From positions 62,629,141 through 62,689,140 of the forward strand of contig CM055100.1 in assembly GCA_029204225.1 (NCBI GenBank): a DNA stretch of 60,000 bases, in the 5' to 3' direction. A program made the position numbers and the translations under genes. This DNA is from Diphasiastrum complanatum. Lineage: Eukaryota; Streptophyta; Lycopodiopsida; Lycopodiales; Lycopodiaceae. The notes under the pieces were generated by a model that saw nothing but the letters and a program-made list of their open reading frames with translations, had not been told where the DNA came from and searched no databases. Below, one piece after another: positions 11,312-22,965 of the stretch (its first letter is position 1; every line of letters begins with the position of its first letter).

Positions 11312-11438
11312 CTCTCCCTCAATGATAAAATTACATTCGTCTATTCTTAATAAAGTACGAAACTTTTCAAATTTACATCTACCTAATGACTCAGTAAAAA
11401 TATCTGCCATTTGATTTTCATATTTACAAAAAACAAGA
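11312..11438 (-). pseudogene. element E pol C-terminal tail and polypurine tract
   Basis: In element sense the frame reads QMADIFTES...KFEKFRTLLRI...FIIEGEC followed by the LTR stop, which is the standard end of copia RNase H. It joins directly to the integrase C-terminal linker, so about 500 residues of RT and RNase H are absent. The purine-rich tract ATTGAGGGAGAG (11312-11323) primes plus-strand synthesis. Confidence 0.85.
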
Positions 11439-12230
11439 TCAATGGTTCCATCTCCTGTACTTTCGCTCCCTCATCAAAAGGTTTAGTGATTTCTTCAGAT
11501 TGTTCACCTTGATCCATCTCGTCAAATCATATCCAAGGAAAATACACTTGACAGCTTTTGCATCCAATTTTCTTCGTTTCTCATCAGGAATATGAGCATA
11601 AGCATCACAACCAAATACTCTCAAATGAGAAATATTAGGTTTCTTTCCAGTAAAAGCTTCATGAGGTGTTTTACCTTTCATAGATTTTGTAGGACACCGA
11701 TTCAGGATGTGCATAGCTGTGCTGCAAGCTTCTGCCCAAAAGATGTTTGGCATACCCTTGCTTTTGAGCATTACCCTGGCCATCTCAACAATGGATCTAT
11801 TCTTTCGCTCTGCAACTCCGTTTTGCTGCGGTGAATAAGGTGTTGTAGTCTGCCTCTTGATCTCTTGATCTTTGCAAAAATCAATAAATTCTGTTGAAAA
11901 ATACTCACCACCTCCATTAGATCTCAAGGTCTTGATGTAACTTCTTGTTTGCTTTTCAACTAATTCCTTGAATTCCTTGAACTTAGCAAAAGCGTCTGAT
12001 TTCTTGCTTATGAAATAAATCCAAATGCATCTGCTATAATCATCAATAAAGGTAATAAAGTAATAGTAGCCACTAAGAGATCTAGTCTGCATTGGTCCAC
12101 ATAGATCACTGTGGACAAGATCTAGAATGCCACTGGCTCTCTTTGCTTCACTTTTGGGAAACCTCTCTCTGTGTTGTTTTCCCAAAATGCAACCTTCACA
12201 GACTTTTCCTTCAAAAGAAATACTAGGCAA
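11439..12230 (-). pseudogene. element E integrase with a catalytic Asp-to-Asn change
   Basis: A 263-codon frame starting in VCEGCILGKQHRERFP (end of the zinc domain). It continues with LVHSDLCGPM (first catalytic Asp), FITFIDDYSR, LRSNGGGEYFS, TPYSPQQNGVAERKNRS (catalytic Glu), FWAEACSTAMHILNR, HLRVFGCDAYAHIP and KCIFLGYD. The second Asp of the D-D-E triad, normally in R-S-D-x-G-G-E-Y, is Asn. The frame ends in an acidic linker that has shifted frame. The fold is complete but strand transfer should be abolished. It shares frame with the protease at 12785-12435; the GAG-pre-integrase piece between them is shifted. Confidence 0.9.
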
Positions 12231-12471
12231 TCCAATAACTAGATTACCTCTTTTCAGAATTTGTAAACTTTGAACATATTGATATGAAGATGATGATCAA
12301 TTTGAACATATATTTGTAAATATAAAGATGCCAAAGACCACTTTGACTATCACCAGTGCTTACCATAGCTTGAGTAAAAGATCTCGCATTCAGTTTATAG
12401 AGTCGATTTTCGTTGACTCTAGCTCCTGTAGCAATCACTTTGTAGTGTTCTTGATGTCCTTGACGAGACAT
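12231..12471 (-). pseudogene. element E GAG-pre-integrase, frameshifted
   Basis: The frame 12471-12244 gives ENRLYKLNARS and SGLWHLYIYKYMF, where a copia zinc domain would read L-W-H-x-R-x-G-H-L. A near-duplicate of atatgttcaaa at 12275-12312 suggests a small insertion that destroyed the second histidine and shifted the frame before VIGLPSISFEGK. Confidence 0.7.
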
Positions 12472-12785
12472 TTGTCGCTATCAAACTCAACCTTGAGTTG
12501 TTGATCAGCCATCGTCCCAACTGATAGTAAATTGTTGGCTAAACTAGGAACATATCGCACATTGCTTATTCGCTTTATCATTCCACTGGCTAGCTTCACT
12601 GGTACCACTCCAAATCCTTTCACAAGTAGCAATTGGCCATCAGCTTGTCCAACTTCATCGCCATTGTGGATTTCCTTGAATTCCGAAAACCACTCCTTCC
12701 TCGAAGTCATGTGCTTGGACGCTCCACTGTCAATGTACCAGGTATCCTTTGCTTTGTCACTTGTCATTAGCGCCATAATGAACAA
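12435..12785 (-). pseudogene. element E protease
   Basis: The 116-codon frame contains DTWYIDSGASKHMTS, an intact aspartic-protease D-S-G motif, followed by VPVKLASGMIKRISNVRYVPSLANNLLS, the conserved second half, and CLVKDI at the end. It overlaps gag by about 29 bases in another frame, so Pol would need a frameshift for expression. This is the best-preserved pol domain of element E. Confidence 0.88.
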
Positions 12786-13671
12786 ATTTGAGCCATTTGC
12801 CTTTTCTTTGTGCTATCTCCTTTTGTTTCTTGAAGCATTCATGCTCCCAATGGCCAGGTTTGTTGCAGTACCTGCAATTTCCAGGTTTATTTTGCCTCGA
12901 ATAGCCACATCCTTGACCTCGGCCTTGATTCCAATTGCCTCGATTTGGGCTATCATTGGCTTGCTCATGAAATTGTTGAAATGATCTCTGGCTTGAGTTT
13001 CCTCCTCTCGATTGATACCTACCACGGCCAAATCTTTCGCCTCGTCCTCTAACTGCAAGAGCTTGATCATAGCCCCTGTTACGATGATTCAAGTTCTCTT
13101 GACGTTGCTCTTCCTGCAAAAGTAATCCACCTAGCTCCTCATAGGTTGGAAGATTCTCCCGTGTGGCAATGCTTGTCACAAACATCTGATGTGACTCACT
13201 CAAGCTGTTCAATGTCAATTGAACGATCTCGCGATCTTGTACTCGCTCTCCAATGGCAGCTAGTTGATCACGGATCTTCTTTACCTTCAATAGGTGATCG
13301 ACAATAGTTGCACCATCATCCATCCGTAATGTGTGCATCTTCGTCTTCAGGAATAGCACTCGAGATGTGTTTGTGGCCTCAAACAATGCCTTCAACATAT
13401 CCCATGCTTCTTTCGGTCCTTCCGAATCCGAAATGTAGGGAATGATAGCATCTCTGACTGACAAGTTGATGACATTTTGTGCTTTCTGTTTCCTCCTATC
13501 AAATGCCCACTGATCTTCTTCAATCACTGGCCTTGTCTCCTCACCTGTCACAATCTCCCATAGCTCATTTTCCATCAGAATGTTCTTCAGTTTGAATTTC
13601 CAAACTGCATAGTTGCCGGCTCCTTCCAATTTGCTTGACTCATTGAGAATGCTTTCGCTTAGCATTGCCAT
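12757..13671 (-). CDS. element E Gag, intact 304 codons
   Basis: Starts MAMLSESILNES, followed by capsid motifs YAVWKFKLKNILMENELWEIV, VINLSVRDAIIPYISD, KEAWDMLKALFE and LKTKMHTLRMDDG. A basic R-G-rich stretch follows (residues about 205-260), then a zinc knuckle C-x2-C-x4-H-x4-C (CRYCNKPGHWEHEC, about 265-280). The length and layout are normal for copia Gag, with no internal stop. Gag would assemble virus-like particles around element RNA. The ATG chosen is the first in frame, after a leader of about 1.47 kb from the primer-binding site. Confidence 0.9.
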   Translation of the reverse strand: MAMLSESILNESSKLEGAGNYAVWKFKLKNILMENELWEIVTGEETRPVIEEDQWAFDRRKQKAQNVINLSVRDAIIPYISDSEGPKEAWDMLKALFEATNTSRVLFLKTKMHTLRMDDGATIVDHLLKVKKIRDQLAAIGERVQDREIVQLTLNSLSESHQMFVTSIATRENLPTYEELGGLLLQEEQRQENLNHRNRGYDQALAVRGRGERFGRGRYQSRGGNSSQRSFQQFHEQANDSPNRGNWNQGRGQGCGYSRQNKPGNCRYCNKPGHWEHECFKKQKEIAQRKGKWLKFVHYGANDK

Positions 13672-15140
13672 AACTACAATTAGATGACTCCGGATTGCAA
13701 AAGTGACTGCAAAAATGGAAAATTTGCTTCAAAATTGACAAATGATGTCTCCGACCACTTTCCAATCCGAGCTATGGATTGAAAGTTATGCCAAATTGAA
13801 GATTTTGGCCTTAAAATGGCTCACAACTGCCCTTAAGCCTGAAAAATGGCAATTATTGCCAAACTGCCATTTTTGAAAATTTTCTCCGTCTTGCACAGAT
13901 CTTCGATTTCAGAGATTTTTATATCAGCGCGTAGCCCTTTGTACCAGCATAGCTCCTGTCTAATCAAATTCAAAAAATAGTCTCTCCAGCTAGGTCAAAA
14001 TATCACTCTATTTTCTGCTTATCTGCAAAAAACACACAGTGGACAGACCTTAAACAAAAGTGGCCCAGTACCAATGTTAAGGGCCCTTTCAAAATTTCAG
14101 TCGAAGTTGAAGAAAGATGAAGTAAACTTCAATGAATTTCTAGCCGTTGGATCTGTGCAAGATCTGTGATTCAGATCAGCTTGTTTCTTGCCTTTGACAC
14201 GTGGCATTCATCCACACATGCGCTCTCATTTTTTTGTGTTTGTAAGGGGACCCAACCCCTATAGACGCTATGTTTTTAGAGCAGTTCGTCGCGCGATTCC
14301 TGGGCCTCCCCTCGCGCATTTCGGATAGCAAGTAGGCGTTTCACCCCCAAAAATAGGCGTTTCAGGCCTTTGTCTGATGTTTCGGGTCAGCAGACTGCCA
14401 TTTCAAGGGAGTTTGATGGCGTTTCAGGACCTTTGGCGGCGTTTCGGGCCTGTGTGCCACGTTTCAGACCTGTTCAGCACCTTTCCAATAACAGAATGCA
14501 GCCAGCAAACCTACAAAACACTGTTTTCCAGCCAAAAAACTCTGTTTTTCACTCAAATCTCCACCAAAATCTGTGATTTTTTGATGTAATGGGTTACAAA
14601 TCCGACTCTCCTTGCAGTTGGCTACCTCCCAACACTACTCTCACTGAAAATGATGGAGGATATCCAGTTTTCCAGACCTATCATACTTGCTTGCACAAGT
14701 TTCACACAAAATCACAAAAGTAGGCTAAAACTCAATGAAATCACAGTTTCTCAGTTCCTAACTGCTTCATAACTGTGATGGCAGTACTAGACACAGTCTA
14801 GTGTGATTTGCAGTTCCCCAAACAAACAAATGAGGGATTTCTTGGCAAAACTCTCTCACAAATGGCACTTTTCACACAGAACTTGGAAGTATTGTAAAAA
14901 TCTCCCAACTCAACAGATTTTCAATCTGTCTGATGCTACCCTGGCCTTTCTGATGCCTCCGGGACTGTGTCTTCATTCCCCACTGATGATTCTGACCTCC
15001 AAAACCTACAAAATACTCCAAGAAAGAATTTCTTCCAACTTTTACCTCTCCAAGTTTTCACCTCCTGTGAAGGACTTCCTCACTTCATTGCGGAGCTTGT
15101 GACAAGTTGTATCCACCGATCAGGCATGCAGGACTATCGG
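13672..15140 (-). other. element E long 5' leader
   Basis: About 1470 bp between primer-binding site and gag start, where copia leaders are usually far shorter. No coding similarity found. It includes an imperfect short-period repeat (14280-14480) and plus-strand open frames with no recognisable product. It could be captured host sequence, or a packaging or IRES-like leader. Confidence 0.6.
14280..14480. repeat. degenerate GCGTTTC/GTTTCGGG short repeats in the element E leader
   Basis: Words such as ggcgtttcaggcct, gatgtttcgggtc, ggcgtttcaggacct, ggcgtttcgggcct and cacgtttcagacct recur every 20-35 bases. The block is more GC-rich than its surroundings. Confidence 0.6.
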
Positions 15141-15152
15141 GCTCTGATACCA
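15141..15152 (-). promoter_or_regulatory. element E primer-binding site
   Basis: TGGTATCAGAGC in element sense, directly adjoining the 5' LTR end at 15153. Confidence 0.93.
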
Positions 15153-15473
<321 letters not shown>

Positions 15474-17115
15474 GACCCTAGATCAACGATCAATAAATGT
15501 GCAGGAAAAATTTTGAAATAGAAAGTCATTCACCAAGGAGACAAATGTGGACTTAATTTCCAACACTAAGTATGGGACTCTTATGAAGAACACGAGGATG
15601 AATCAACCACAATCAAGCTCGCAAGGTGAGAAAAGGAGATCAACAAGAGAGAGAAAAGCTCATGATCACTACCATGTGAACTACACCCTTATGAGCGACA
15701 TTATTAAGTTTCAAGAGCCATTGAACCTTTGAGAAAGAAAAGGATCCATAGAGGAGGAGATGGATTCAATCCAAAGACATGCTACGTGGGATTTGGTTGA
15801 TTTTCCACTTGGTAGGAAACCCATTGACAATAGATGGGTGTGTATAGCTAAGGTTGATGCAAATAATTCAATTGCAAAGTACAAGGCATGCTTAGTAGTG
15901 AAGGACTATGAGCAGAGCAAAGGCATTGACTGCGAGGAGGCATTTGCTCCTATAGCAAAGTGGACTATGCATTGGCATCCTTCTTTGCATGGAAGATGTG
16001 AAGTCTGCATTTTTTAATGGTAATCTGGAAGAGGAGATATACATGGTCCAACCGCAAGGCTTTGTTGTTGAAGGGCATGCAGACAAAGTGTGTAAGCTAC
16101 AAAAGGCACTTTATGGCCTTATGCAAGCACCATGAGTGTGGTATGGATACATTGACAATTACTTTCTCTCCCACAGGTTTGTGAGAACCAATTTTGATCC
16201 CAATCTATATGTTTTCGTGAGTGATGATTGAATTGCTTTGGTTGTATTTTATGTCGATGACATCATTATTACAGGAAATGATGAAGATCTCATTCAAAAT
16301 AAAGGCTTATTTAATAAAGTAGTTTGAGATGACTGATCTTGACCTTATGCACTACTGCTTAGGAATAGATGTGAGACGAAATGCTGATGACATTAGGCTT
16401 TGTCAAAGTAAGTATGTTCATGAAACTCTAAAAAGGTTTCACATGATTGACTGCAAGCCATCTATTACACCGTGTGAAGTTGGTCAGAAATTGTCTCATT
16501 TTGATGATAGTGGTCAAGTTGACACTATTCTATTTTGTTAACTAGTTACTTTGGACCATTGGAAGGATGCAAATAGGATCTTGAGGTACGCGAAAGGCAC
16601 ATCCAACCTTGGTTTAATTTATAGAAGACAACATGATCTACCTAGATTATAGGGGTACGTTGATGCTGATTGGGCTAGTAATATAGATGATAGAAGATCA
16701 ACCAAAGTGTATGCTTTCAATTTTGGCAATGGCCATTTTTCATGGTCTAGTAAGAAACATGATAATATATCTCTTTTGACCACGGAAGCGAAATATAAAG
16801 CATTGAGCTCAGTAGCTCAAGAGGCAATTTGCTATGCCAATTATTAGGTGAAATTGGTATGAAGCAAACACATTGTACTACCATTTTTAGCGATAGCCAA
16901 GGAGGGATACAATTGGCAAAAATTCTTGTATTCCATGCAAGAATGAAGCATATAGAAGTAAAGTATCACTTTATACAAGAAAAGATGCAATCGGGGGATG
17001 TGAGAGTGATTCGTTGTAGCACTACAACTAGCTAATGTGTTTACAAAATCTTTGAAAAAAGACAAGTTTGAAACTTTTAGAACTAAACTTGGAGTGGAAG
17101 TAGTTACATGAAGCG
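15474..17115 (+). pseudogene. copia J RT and RNase H
   Basis: A plus-strand pol starting in the linker before RT: GEKRRSTRERKAHDHYH, YTLMSDIIKFQEPL. RT follows with ATWDLVDFPLGRKPIDNRWV, GIDCEEAFAPIAKW, FYVDDIIITGND (intact Y-V-D-D near 16250), FEMTDLDLMHYCLGID and FHMIDCKPS. RNase H follows with GYVDADWASNIDDRRS, SKKHDNISLL and FSDSQGGIQLAK, ending LANVFTKSLKKDKFETFRTKLGVEV. Several stops and at least three frameshifts (near 16010, 16315, 16830) inactivate it. The region between the RT C-terminus and RNase H is deleted at about 16545. Element E inserted at its upstream edge. Confidence 0.85.
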
Positions 17116-18375
17116 CAAAGGACAAGTTGTGAGAGAAAAGATTACTTTCTTATTGTACTTGTGACTTTAGTGTAAGGTATCTTTATGCCTAGATGTTATG
17201 CTATCATGGAGGCATGTTCCATGAATGTTATCACTATTTTTTTGGTAGAAATGCTAATGTTTGAGGGAGAGAGTTAAAAATGAAAAACATTAACCATTTC
17301 TTTTATGGTTTCATTTTCTCTCTCTAGGCTCTAGACTAATGGGCAACTGCCTACTAAGCCCTATTAGGTACATAACTTGTAATTATTGCTCTTGTTATAT
17401 TATTAATGCAGTGTGATTATGCTTGTGTAGAGTTGCTCCAAGTGCTTTATATTGTTCAGTGGATTGGTGGATTATGTCATTTTGAGAATCGGCTTTTAGT
17501 TAACTTTTGAAGACGTACATTCCTCATTCTTGTTGCATCCTTGTGACTAGAATGTGCCATGCTTTATTTTTAGGGAACAGGTGACATCATACCTCAATCA
17601 AACAAGGTGGAGAGTCTAGCAATTTGGCATTGATGTCTTTGCTTCTCCTTCTCTTTCATCTCTTTCATGTTTATTAGATTTGATGTCTATGGGATTTTGC
17701 ATTTGTTGGGTTTTGCTATTGTTGCTAGCTTTATGAGAGAGAAGAGAGAGATGAAGAAATAAGCTTGAATTGTGATTAATTTAGGATTTTTGCTTGTTAA
17801 CAGTCAAGATCTCATTATAAGCATGCATTTCATCTTGAGAATAAGCATTCCTTCCTTGGGAGTGAACTACTACGTGACAAGAAAGGAGAAACTACTTTTC
17901 TAACCTATTTGCATTACCATTGATTGGATCTAAAAAAAATTATTTAAAGGTAGGTGTAGAAAATTTCCTACACACTTGAAAATTTTCTATCCACCTCATT
18001 ACTTGCATAATCTGAATTTGAAAATCCAATTGAATCATTGTGAGACCTACCATATTCAATGCCAAAGCAAAAAATATTGTGAGGCTCTCTTGGCACCTTT
18101 TGTGCTAGGACTTCACATGGATTGATTGAGTGCAATAATGCTAAAAAAAACTTAGATTAGATTTAGTAATGGTTAACCAAATGAGATTTTTGATTAAATT
18201 CATGTTGAGAAGAGCGTCCTTGGGTGGTGTTTTACTATCTATTATAGCTTTGCCTCCAATGAAATTGCAATTGATTCACAACCATCCATATTGAATTTTT
18301 TAAAGATGAGTTACAATTTTTTTTTAAATAGAAAATTTAGTATGGTGGCCCCTATAGACCTCTATCCCTAATAAA
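17116..18375. other. AT-rich spacer, probably remains of the copia J 3' LTR
   Basis: A purine tract tttgagggagagag at 17259-17272 follows pol, as a polypurine tract would, so the LTR of J probably starts at about 17270 (ttaaaaatgaaaaac). The usual TGTT start is mutated and the outer end is not identifiable. No gene seen in the rest. Confidence 0.4.
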
Positions 18376-19026
18376 TAATACAATAAACCAAGATCTTTCA
18401 TTTTAGACTCTTGGTTCAATGCTAGCTTGATCTTATCAATTTCTACATCACTATTTCTTGTGAGAACAATGTCATCAATATAGAGTAGAACAAATTGATG
18501 TGAATTCCATTAATAATAAAGAAAGAGAGTGATTGTGCTCACTCATAATGAATCGAAGACCAAGCAAAAAGTTATGGATTTGAGAATATCAAGATCTTGA
18601 GGTTTTCTGAAGTCCATACAAGCTTTTCATCAAAAGACATGAAAATCTCCCTTACCTTACTCCATGTAGTCCACAATTGCTCCATGTAAACTCCCTCATC
18701 CAAGTAGCCATTTGAGAAAGCTTTAGTAATTGCATCCATTTGAAATATATTCTAGCCAGATATAATGATCTGAAGTGTTAACATATTTGCCATGGGTGGT
18801 TAGCATCCTTGAGGTATTCTTGGCTTCGTAGATCCCTTCAAATGTCCCAAGCTTCTTTTGTTGTAGTAGCTTCTTTTAGCTCCTTGAGGAGCTCATTAGA
18901 CACGTTAATTTTGATAATGTTTGGAGCTACTCTTGCTCTTTTTCCAAACCTTAATCCTTTCACTTGTTGAGATATATCCTCAACACCAAGCACAATATCC
19001 ATCAGATCTTGTATCACCAACAACAA
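18376..19026 (-). pseudogene. copia scrap L, gag joined to RT
   Basis: In element sense 19026-18780 is copia gag (LMDIVLGVEDI, NVSNELLKELKEATTTKEAWDI, continuing DLRSQEYLK). At about 18775 it changes to RT sequence: FQMDAITKAFSNGYLDEGVYMEQ, then LLYIDDIVLTRNSDVEI and ALNQESKMKDLGL. The RT box is Y-I-D-D. Everything between gag and mid-RT is deleted. Stops occur between the pieces. Confidence 0.75.
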
Positions 19027-20930
19027 TTCTTGTTGAAGACTCCAAAAAAAATTTCAATTCCATGAAACTCTCGTTTCCTCGCCCTCCATGCGCTAGCCAT
19101 AGAAAAAGAACGTAGAAAAGTCTAGCATTACTACAACCTCAAGCGCGAAGGGAGAATTGACAATTATGTACAATTCCAAGGCACATAAGAGAAAATTGAA
19201 GTTTCTAGGAGAAGGATTGTACAAGGTAGTAGAGATTTGACCCAACAATGCAGTTATACTCACCAACCTACAAGGACAAATATTCCACACACTCGTTCAT
19301 GGTAGCAGGCTACATCACTACTATCCATCCGATTTTTAGCTATGAAATGAACCTCATGCATCATCCTCATTATCTTCACCTTCATGAGAAGATCAATCAG
19401 ATTAAGCTAGTTAGGAGTGGTAGGCATATATAGGACTAAGTAGGACTAGTAGGCATATATACGAGTAGCCTAGATTGCTTAAAATCGATTCAATACAATC
19501 AGAATAGCATAGGTAACATGTTAGGAAGATGTCCCAGTTTTGGTAAATTAGATTAAGTCATAAGTTTAAACTCTAGCTAGGAATAGCTTAAACCAATTAG
19601 CATCAATCTTAGGATTAGTGAATTTGAGACTTAGAATGTTTGTAGTTAGAAATTAGTTAGCTAGATTAAATTAGATAGATGAAGTCCTCTATGATATAAT
19701 AGAATCATCTAGGTTGATTTCTTAAGATCCTAGCACTAGATCCCCACCCATCGTATATCTTTAGTTCAGAATTAGTTAAATGTTGGATAGATTAGTGTAC
19801 ATTAAGTAGACCAATTAGCATTAGTTTAGGTTATAGGTTAGGTAGGACAATTAAGATTAGGCAGATTAGCTCGGGCTATGTCATTTAAGCCAGTGTTAAT
19901 AGTTTAGTTCAGCTAGAGAGTTAGATATAAGGTAGTTAGTTCTTAAGAATAGTTAAGTTAGTTAGAGTCGTTCGACCTTTTAGAGGATAAGTAGCAAAAT
20001 TTCCAAGACTATGTAGGTTAAAAATGCTTTGTAGTTATAGTCCCCTTTTAAGTATATTAGTTCAATGCTTAGGAATGGTTATTAGAATACGAAGAACTCT
20101 ATCGAATATATATATATATACATCCCCTCCTCATCTTGTATATCCCTCTATACAATCTATTTTTTTTTCCTTGTTAAATTTTCCTTGTGTTATAACATCG
20201 ACGCTCAAAATGTTGTTATTTATAGATGTAATTGAGCATGCCAAAAATGATCACCTATTACAGGTGTATGAATGGTCGCACGAATGGTCCCCTCTGTCCA
20301 AAAAGATCTTAGCTTGGATTAAAAATTGGCTAGATTTTTGCAAAAATTGCTATTTATAAATAATGGGACTTTCTGATCAAAATAATCGTCTAATCTGGCA
20401 GTCAATCGGCAAAAGGACAACGCGCACATCAATTTGACACTCATGGGATCAAACTCCAAAAATAATAGTAGGCGAATAAAATCTTTAACCTATAAATACA
20501 TGAGTAAAACCAACATAAATACTTGCACCTTTCTTCGCTATTACCGATCAATGCAATTCTTCACTAATTTTACTCGCGCATGTTCATTATTACTCGTGCA
20601 TGCTCATTATTACTCGCCAGCTCCCCCACAGCCTTCTGACACAATTTTGCATCTTATAAATACTCATCAAATTACTCACCTGTTTTTTCTTGTGGCCCAT
20701 TACTCATGCTCAAAGTTTGGTTTTCTCGTTATTCCTTCACTACTTTTACTTGTGTTTCCTCTAGCACCCTTTGCTAGTCTTCCCCTACAACATTTATACT
20801 TGCTCATTTACTCATCCTACTTAAAAATTTATTTATATTTATATTTTATACCCCACAACGACCTCACCCTCAGCTTCTCAACAATCCATCTCATCCTCCC
20901 AACCTTATCCTCAAGGCCCATGAAGCTATA
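19027..20930. other. AT-rich non-coding stretch, partly TTAG-rich
   Basis: From about 19420 to 20000 the plus strand is dominated by TTAG/TAGTTAG words with no fixed period. 20540-20625 has a 20-bp unit about two and a half times (ttactcgtgcatgctcatta). Open frames such as 20434-20931 have low-complexity hydrophobic translations and no domain that I recognise. No gene supported. Confidence 0.55.
20540..20625. repeat. short tandem repeat, about 20-bp unit
   Basis: Two near-identical units (ttttactcgcgcatgttcat and tattactcgtgcatgctcat) followed by a partial third beginning tattactcg. Confidence 0.65.
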
Positions 20931-20939
20931 ATGTCATGA

Positions 20940-21525
20940 TGCCAAGGAATCCATAATGACCATGAGGGTGAAGCATCACCTAGAAGAACCCAATGCATAA
21001 GCGTAGTAGTAGCAAACCGAGGGATAATAGTGCTAGGGATTTGCTAGTGCTGGGGATTGCTAGCAAAAGCGTGTTGTGTGACATGCGGAATTGCAAAAAC
21101 TAGATAAGCTAATTCTCAGAGTGAGTCGACAATGCGGCGCCATATAGCGGCCCAAAAAATCCTCTTACACTTCTCTCTTTCTCGTCTCTTGTCTTCTCTA
21201 TTCATCTCTATATCTTTTGATTTATGTTCCCATACTTATATTCCGCTAAAGGATATTAAAAGATAATCTAGCTAGTCATTACAAGAGAGGTTTTACGTTA
21301 AACTATCAGCTAACTACATGTTAACCCTTGTAATGTTGCCTACGGCTGAGCGTGACATTTTATGTCTCACGACTGCCAGGTTTTGAATTCGATTCGATAA
21401 GTCATTGCTCGCCAGTTTGTTTCAGCACTTGTAGACATTCAATAGTTTGGAAACAATTCAAACTATCGATTGTTCAGGGGATGTGTCCGAAAAAAAAGGG
21501 TCGGTTGAGTTCACCATTTCCAACA
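20940..21525 (-). repeat. copia K 3' LTR, outer end unresolved
   Basis: In element sense it starts TGTTGGAAATGG at 21525, after the purine tract AAGAGGGAG (21526-21534). It continues through GC-poor sequence with an aatataag box near 21240. The far terminus is not identifiable, so the left coordinate is approximate. Confidence 0.6.
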
Positions 21526-21835
21526 CTCCCTCTTGAATGATAAAACCTTTTTTTTTCATCCGATTTGGATTGATCTTGTGTTTTGTGAACAATGGCTTGT
21601 CTAATGGTTTGGTCAGGAGGTCTGCGATCATGTCTTCCGAATTCACGAATTCGACATAGAGCTCTCCCTTCGAGATCAAATCTCGAATGTGATGATATTT
21701 CAAAGGTATATGCTTGGTTTTTGAATGAAAAACCGGATCCTGGGCTAGATAAATAGCGCTTCCCAAAGCAAATCCTGCAACGGTTTTGTTGTTGATCACT
21801 TGCACCAAAACACCAAATGATATCGGGGATACTTG
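21526..21835 (-). pseudogene. copia K RNase H C-terminus
   Basis: The frame 21808-21458 reads NNKTVAGFALGSAIYLAQDP, HSKTKHIPLKYHHIRDLI, VEFVNSEDMIADLLTKPLDK and KKKGFIIQEGVLEM. This is the last part of copia RNase H and the pol tail, then the purine tract. It is clean but severed upstream at about 21835. An inverted homologue of the 21765-21822 part lies at 24833-24890. Confidence 0.8.
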
Positions 21836-22570
21836 TCACTTATACTTATTTTGTAGATGAAATTGGTGTGAACTTTTTTTTACAAAGACGTTTAATCTAT
21901 CAATGCTATAGGGTATCAATCACATCACATGAAGCGAAGTATATGCATAAGTTAAATCCATGTGTTTACTGGAATTGGCCATACTCAATATTGGTTATCC
22001 ACAGTTTTGTAGCACTCATCCATATGTTGATTCCTAGCTAGACACAAGCAACAGCATACAAACATGTGTATATATGTGAATATGGGTGGGTCCATTTGTA
22101 CATTGTTAATGAGGTTTGACAATCAAATTCTTACTGGTATTGTAAGCTGATGTGAGACCACTACAACTGATTAGGCATCCACTTCTAGGTTGTCCTTACA
22201 TGTATTTGTAATGGTTGATCAGCTATGGATTGCACAACTTGTTACCTAACCTCTCATTTATATTTCCAGTGATTTATTTAGTATTCAGCTACCCACCTTT
22301 TAGATGCATGTCTTCATATAAGCTTTTATTCTGAATGGAGAATTCTATGAATTGAAGTTTGACCTTCACCAAATATCCTTCCCAACAGTCTTGTGGGCCT
22401 CCTAAGGCTTTTCCTATGTAAGAAAGTGGCAATCATTTTTGTTGTGCTAAAACATGATCTGTGATGGGACCCTTTTTTGCAAGCTTTGGAACAATTATGA
22501 GCCAGCTAGAAGTCAACATATCTGCTGTTTCTGACTAAAGTATAGCCATCTATTGTAAGAAGAGTGTCAT
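21765..22570. repeat. left arm of a large inverted duplication
   Basis: 21765-21822 and about 22300-22570 are the reverse complement of 24833-24890 and about 24577-24828, with a roughly 470-bp insertion in the left arm between them. Long matching blocks include ggaacaattatga.ccagctag and ccatctattgtaagaagag. The arms differ by many substitutions and small indels, so the event is old. Confidence 0.8.
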
Positions 22571-22965
22571 TCTTACACAGTCTCTCATAAGAATCAAGAT
22601 AAAAGACTACTTATTTACAGTAAAAAATGACAACTACAAAACCGTACAAGCTTTCATGTTTATCAGCACTCAAAACAAATCTGGTGTACCAAATCCAGAA
22701 GAAGGCATGCAATTTCGCATCCAATCTTAGGACTGGTTACGGAATGCATTCCTAGGAACGGTTCCATACCATTCCTGGGAACTATACCACCTTAACAGTG
22801 ATCAACTAGGAAACATGTTGAGATTCTTTCATATTCAGTCTCTCTGTAAGAGTCAATATAAAAGAACTACTTAGTTACAGTAAAAAATGAGAACTACAAA
22901 AATATACAAGCTTTCATGTTTATCAGCACTCGAAAAAGATTTGGTGTACCAAATCTACAAGAAGG
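22571..22965. repeat. diverged direct duplication split by a GGAAC-rich insert
   Basis: 22577-22710 and 22835-22965 share blocks such as acagtaaaaaatga, acaagctttcatgtttatcagcactc and ggtgtaccaaatc, offset by about 256 bp. Between them, 22735-22800 holds clustered ggaatgcattcc, taggaacggttcc and attcctgggaac words. Confidence 0.75.

Noticed and set aside
20434-20931. Plus-strand 165-codon open frame
   Set aside because: Low-complexity hydrophobic translation of a pyrimidine-rich strand with tandem repeats; no start context or domain.
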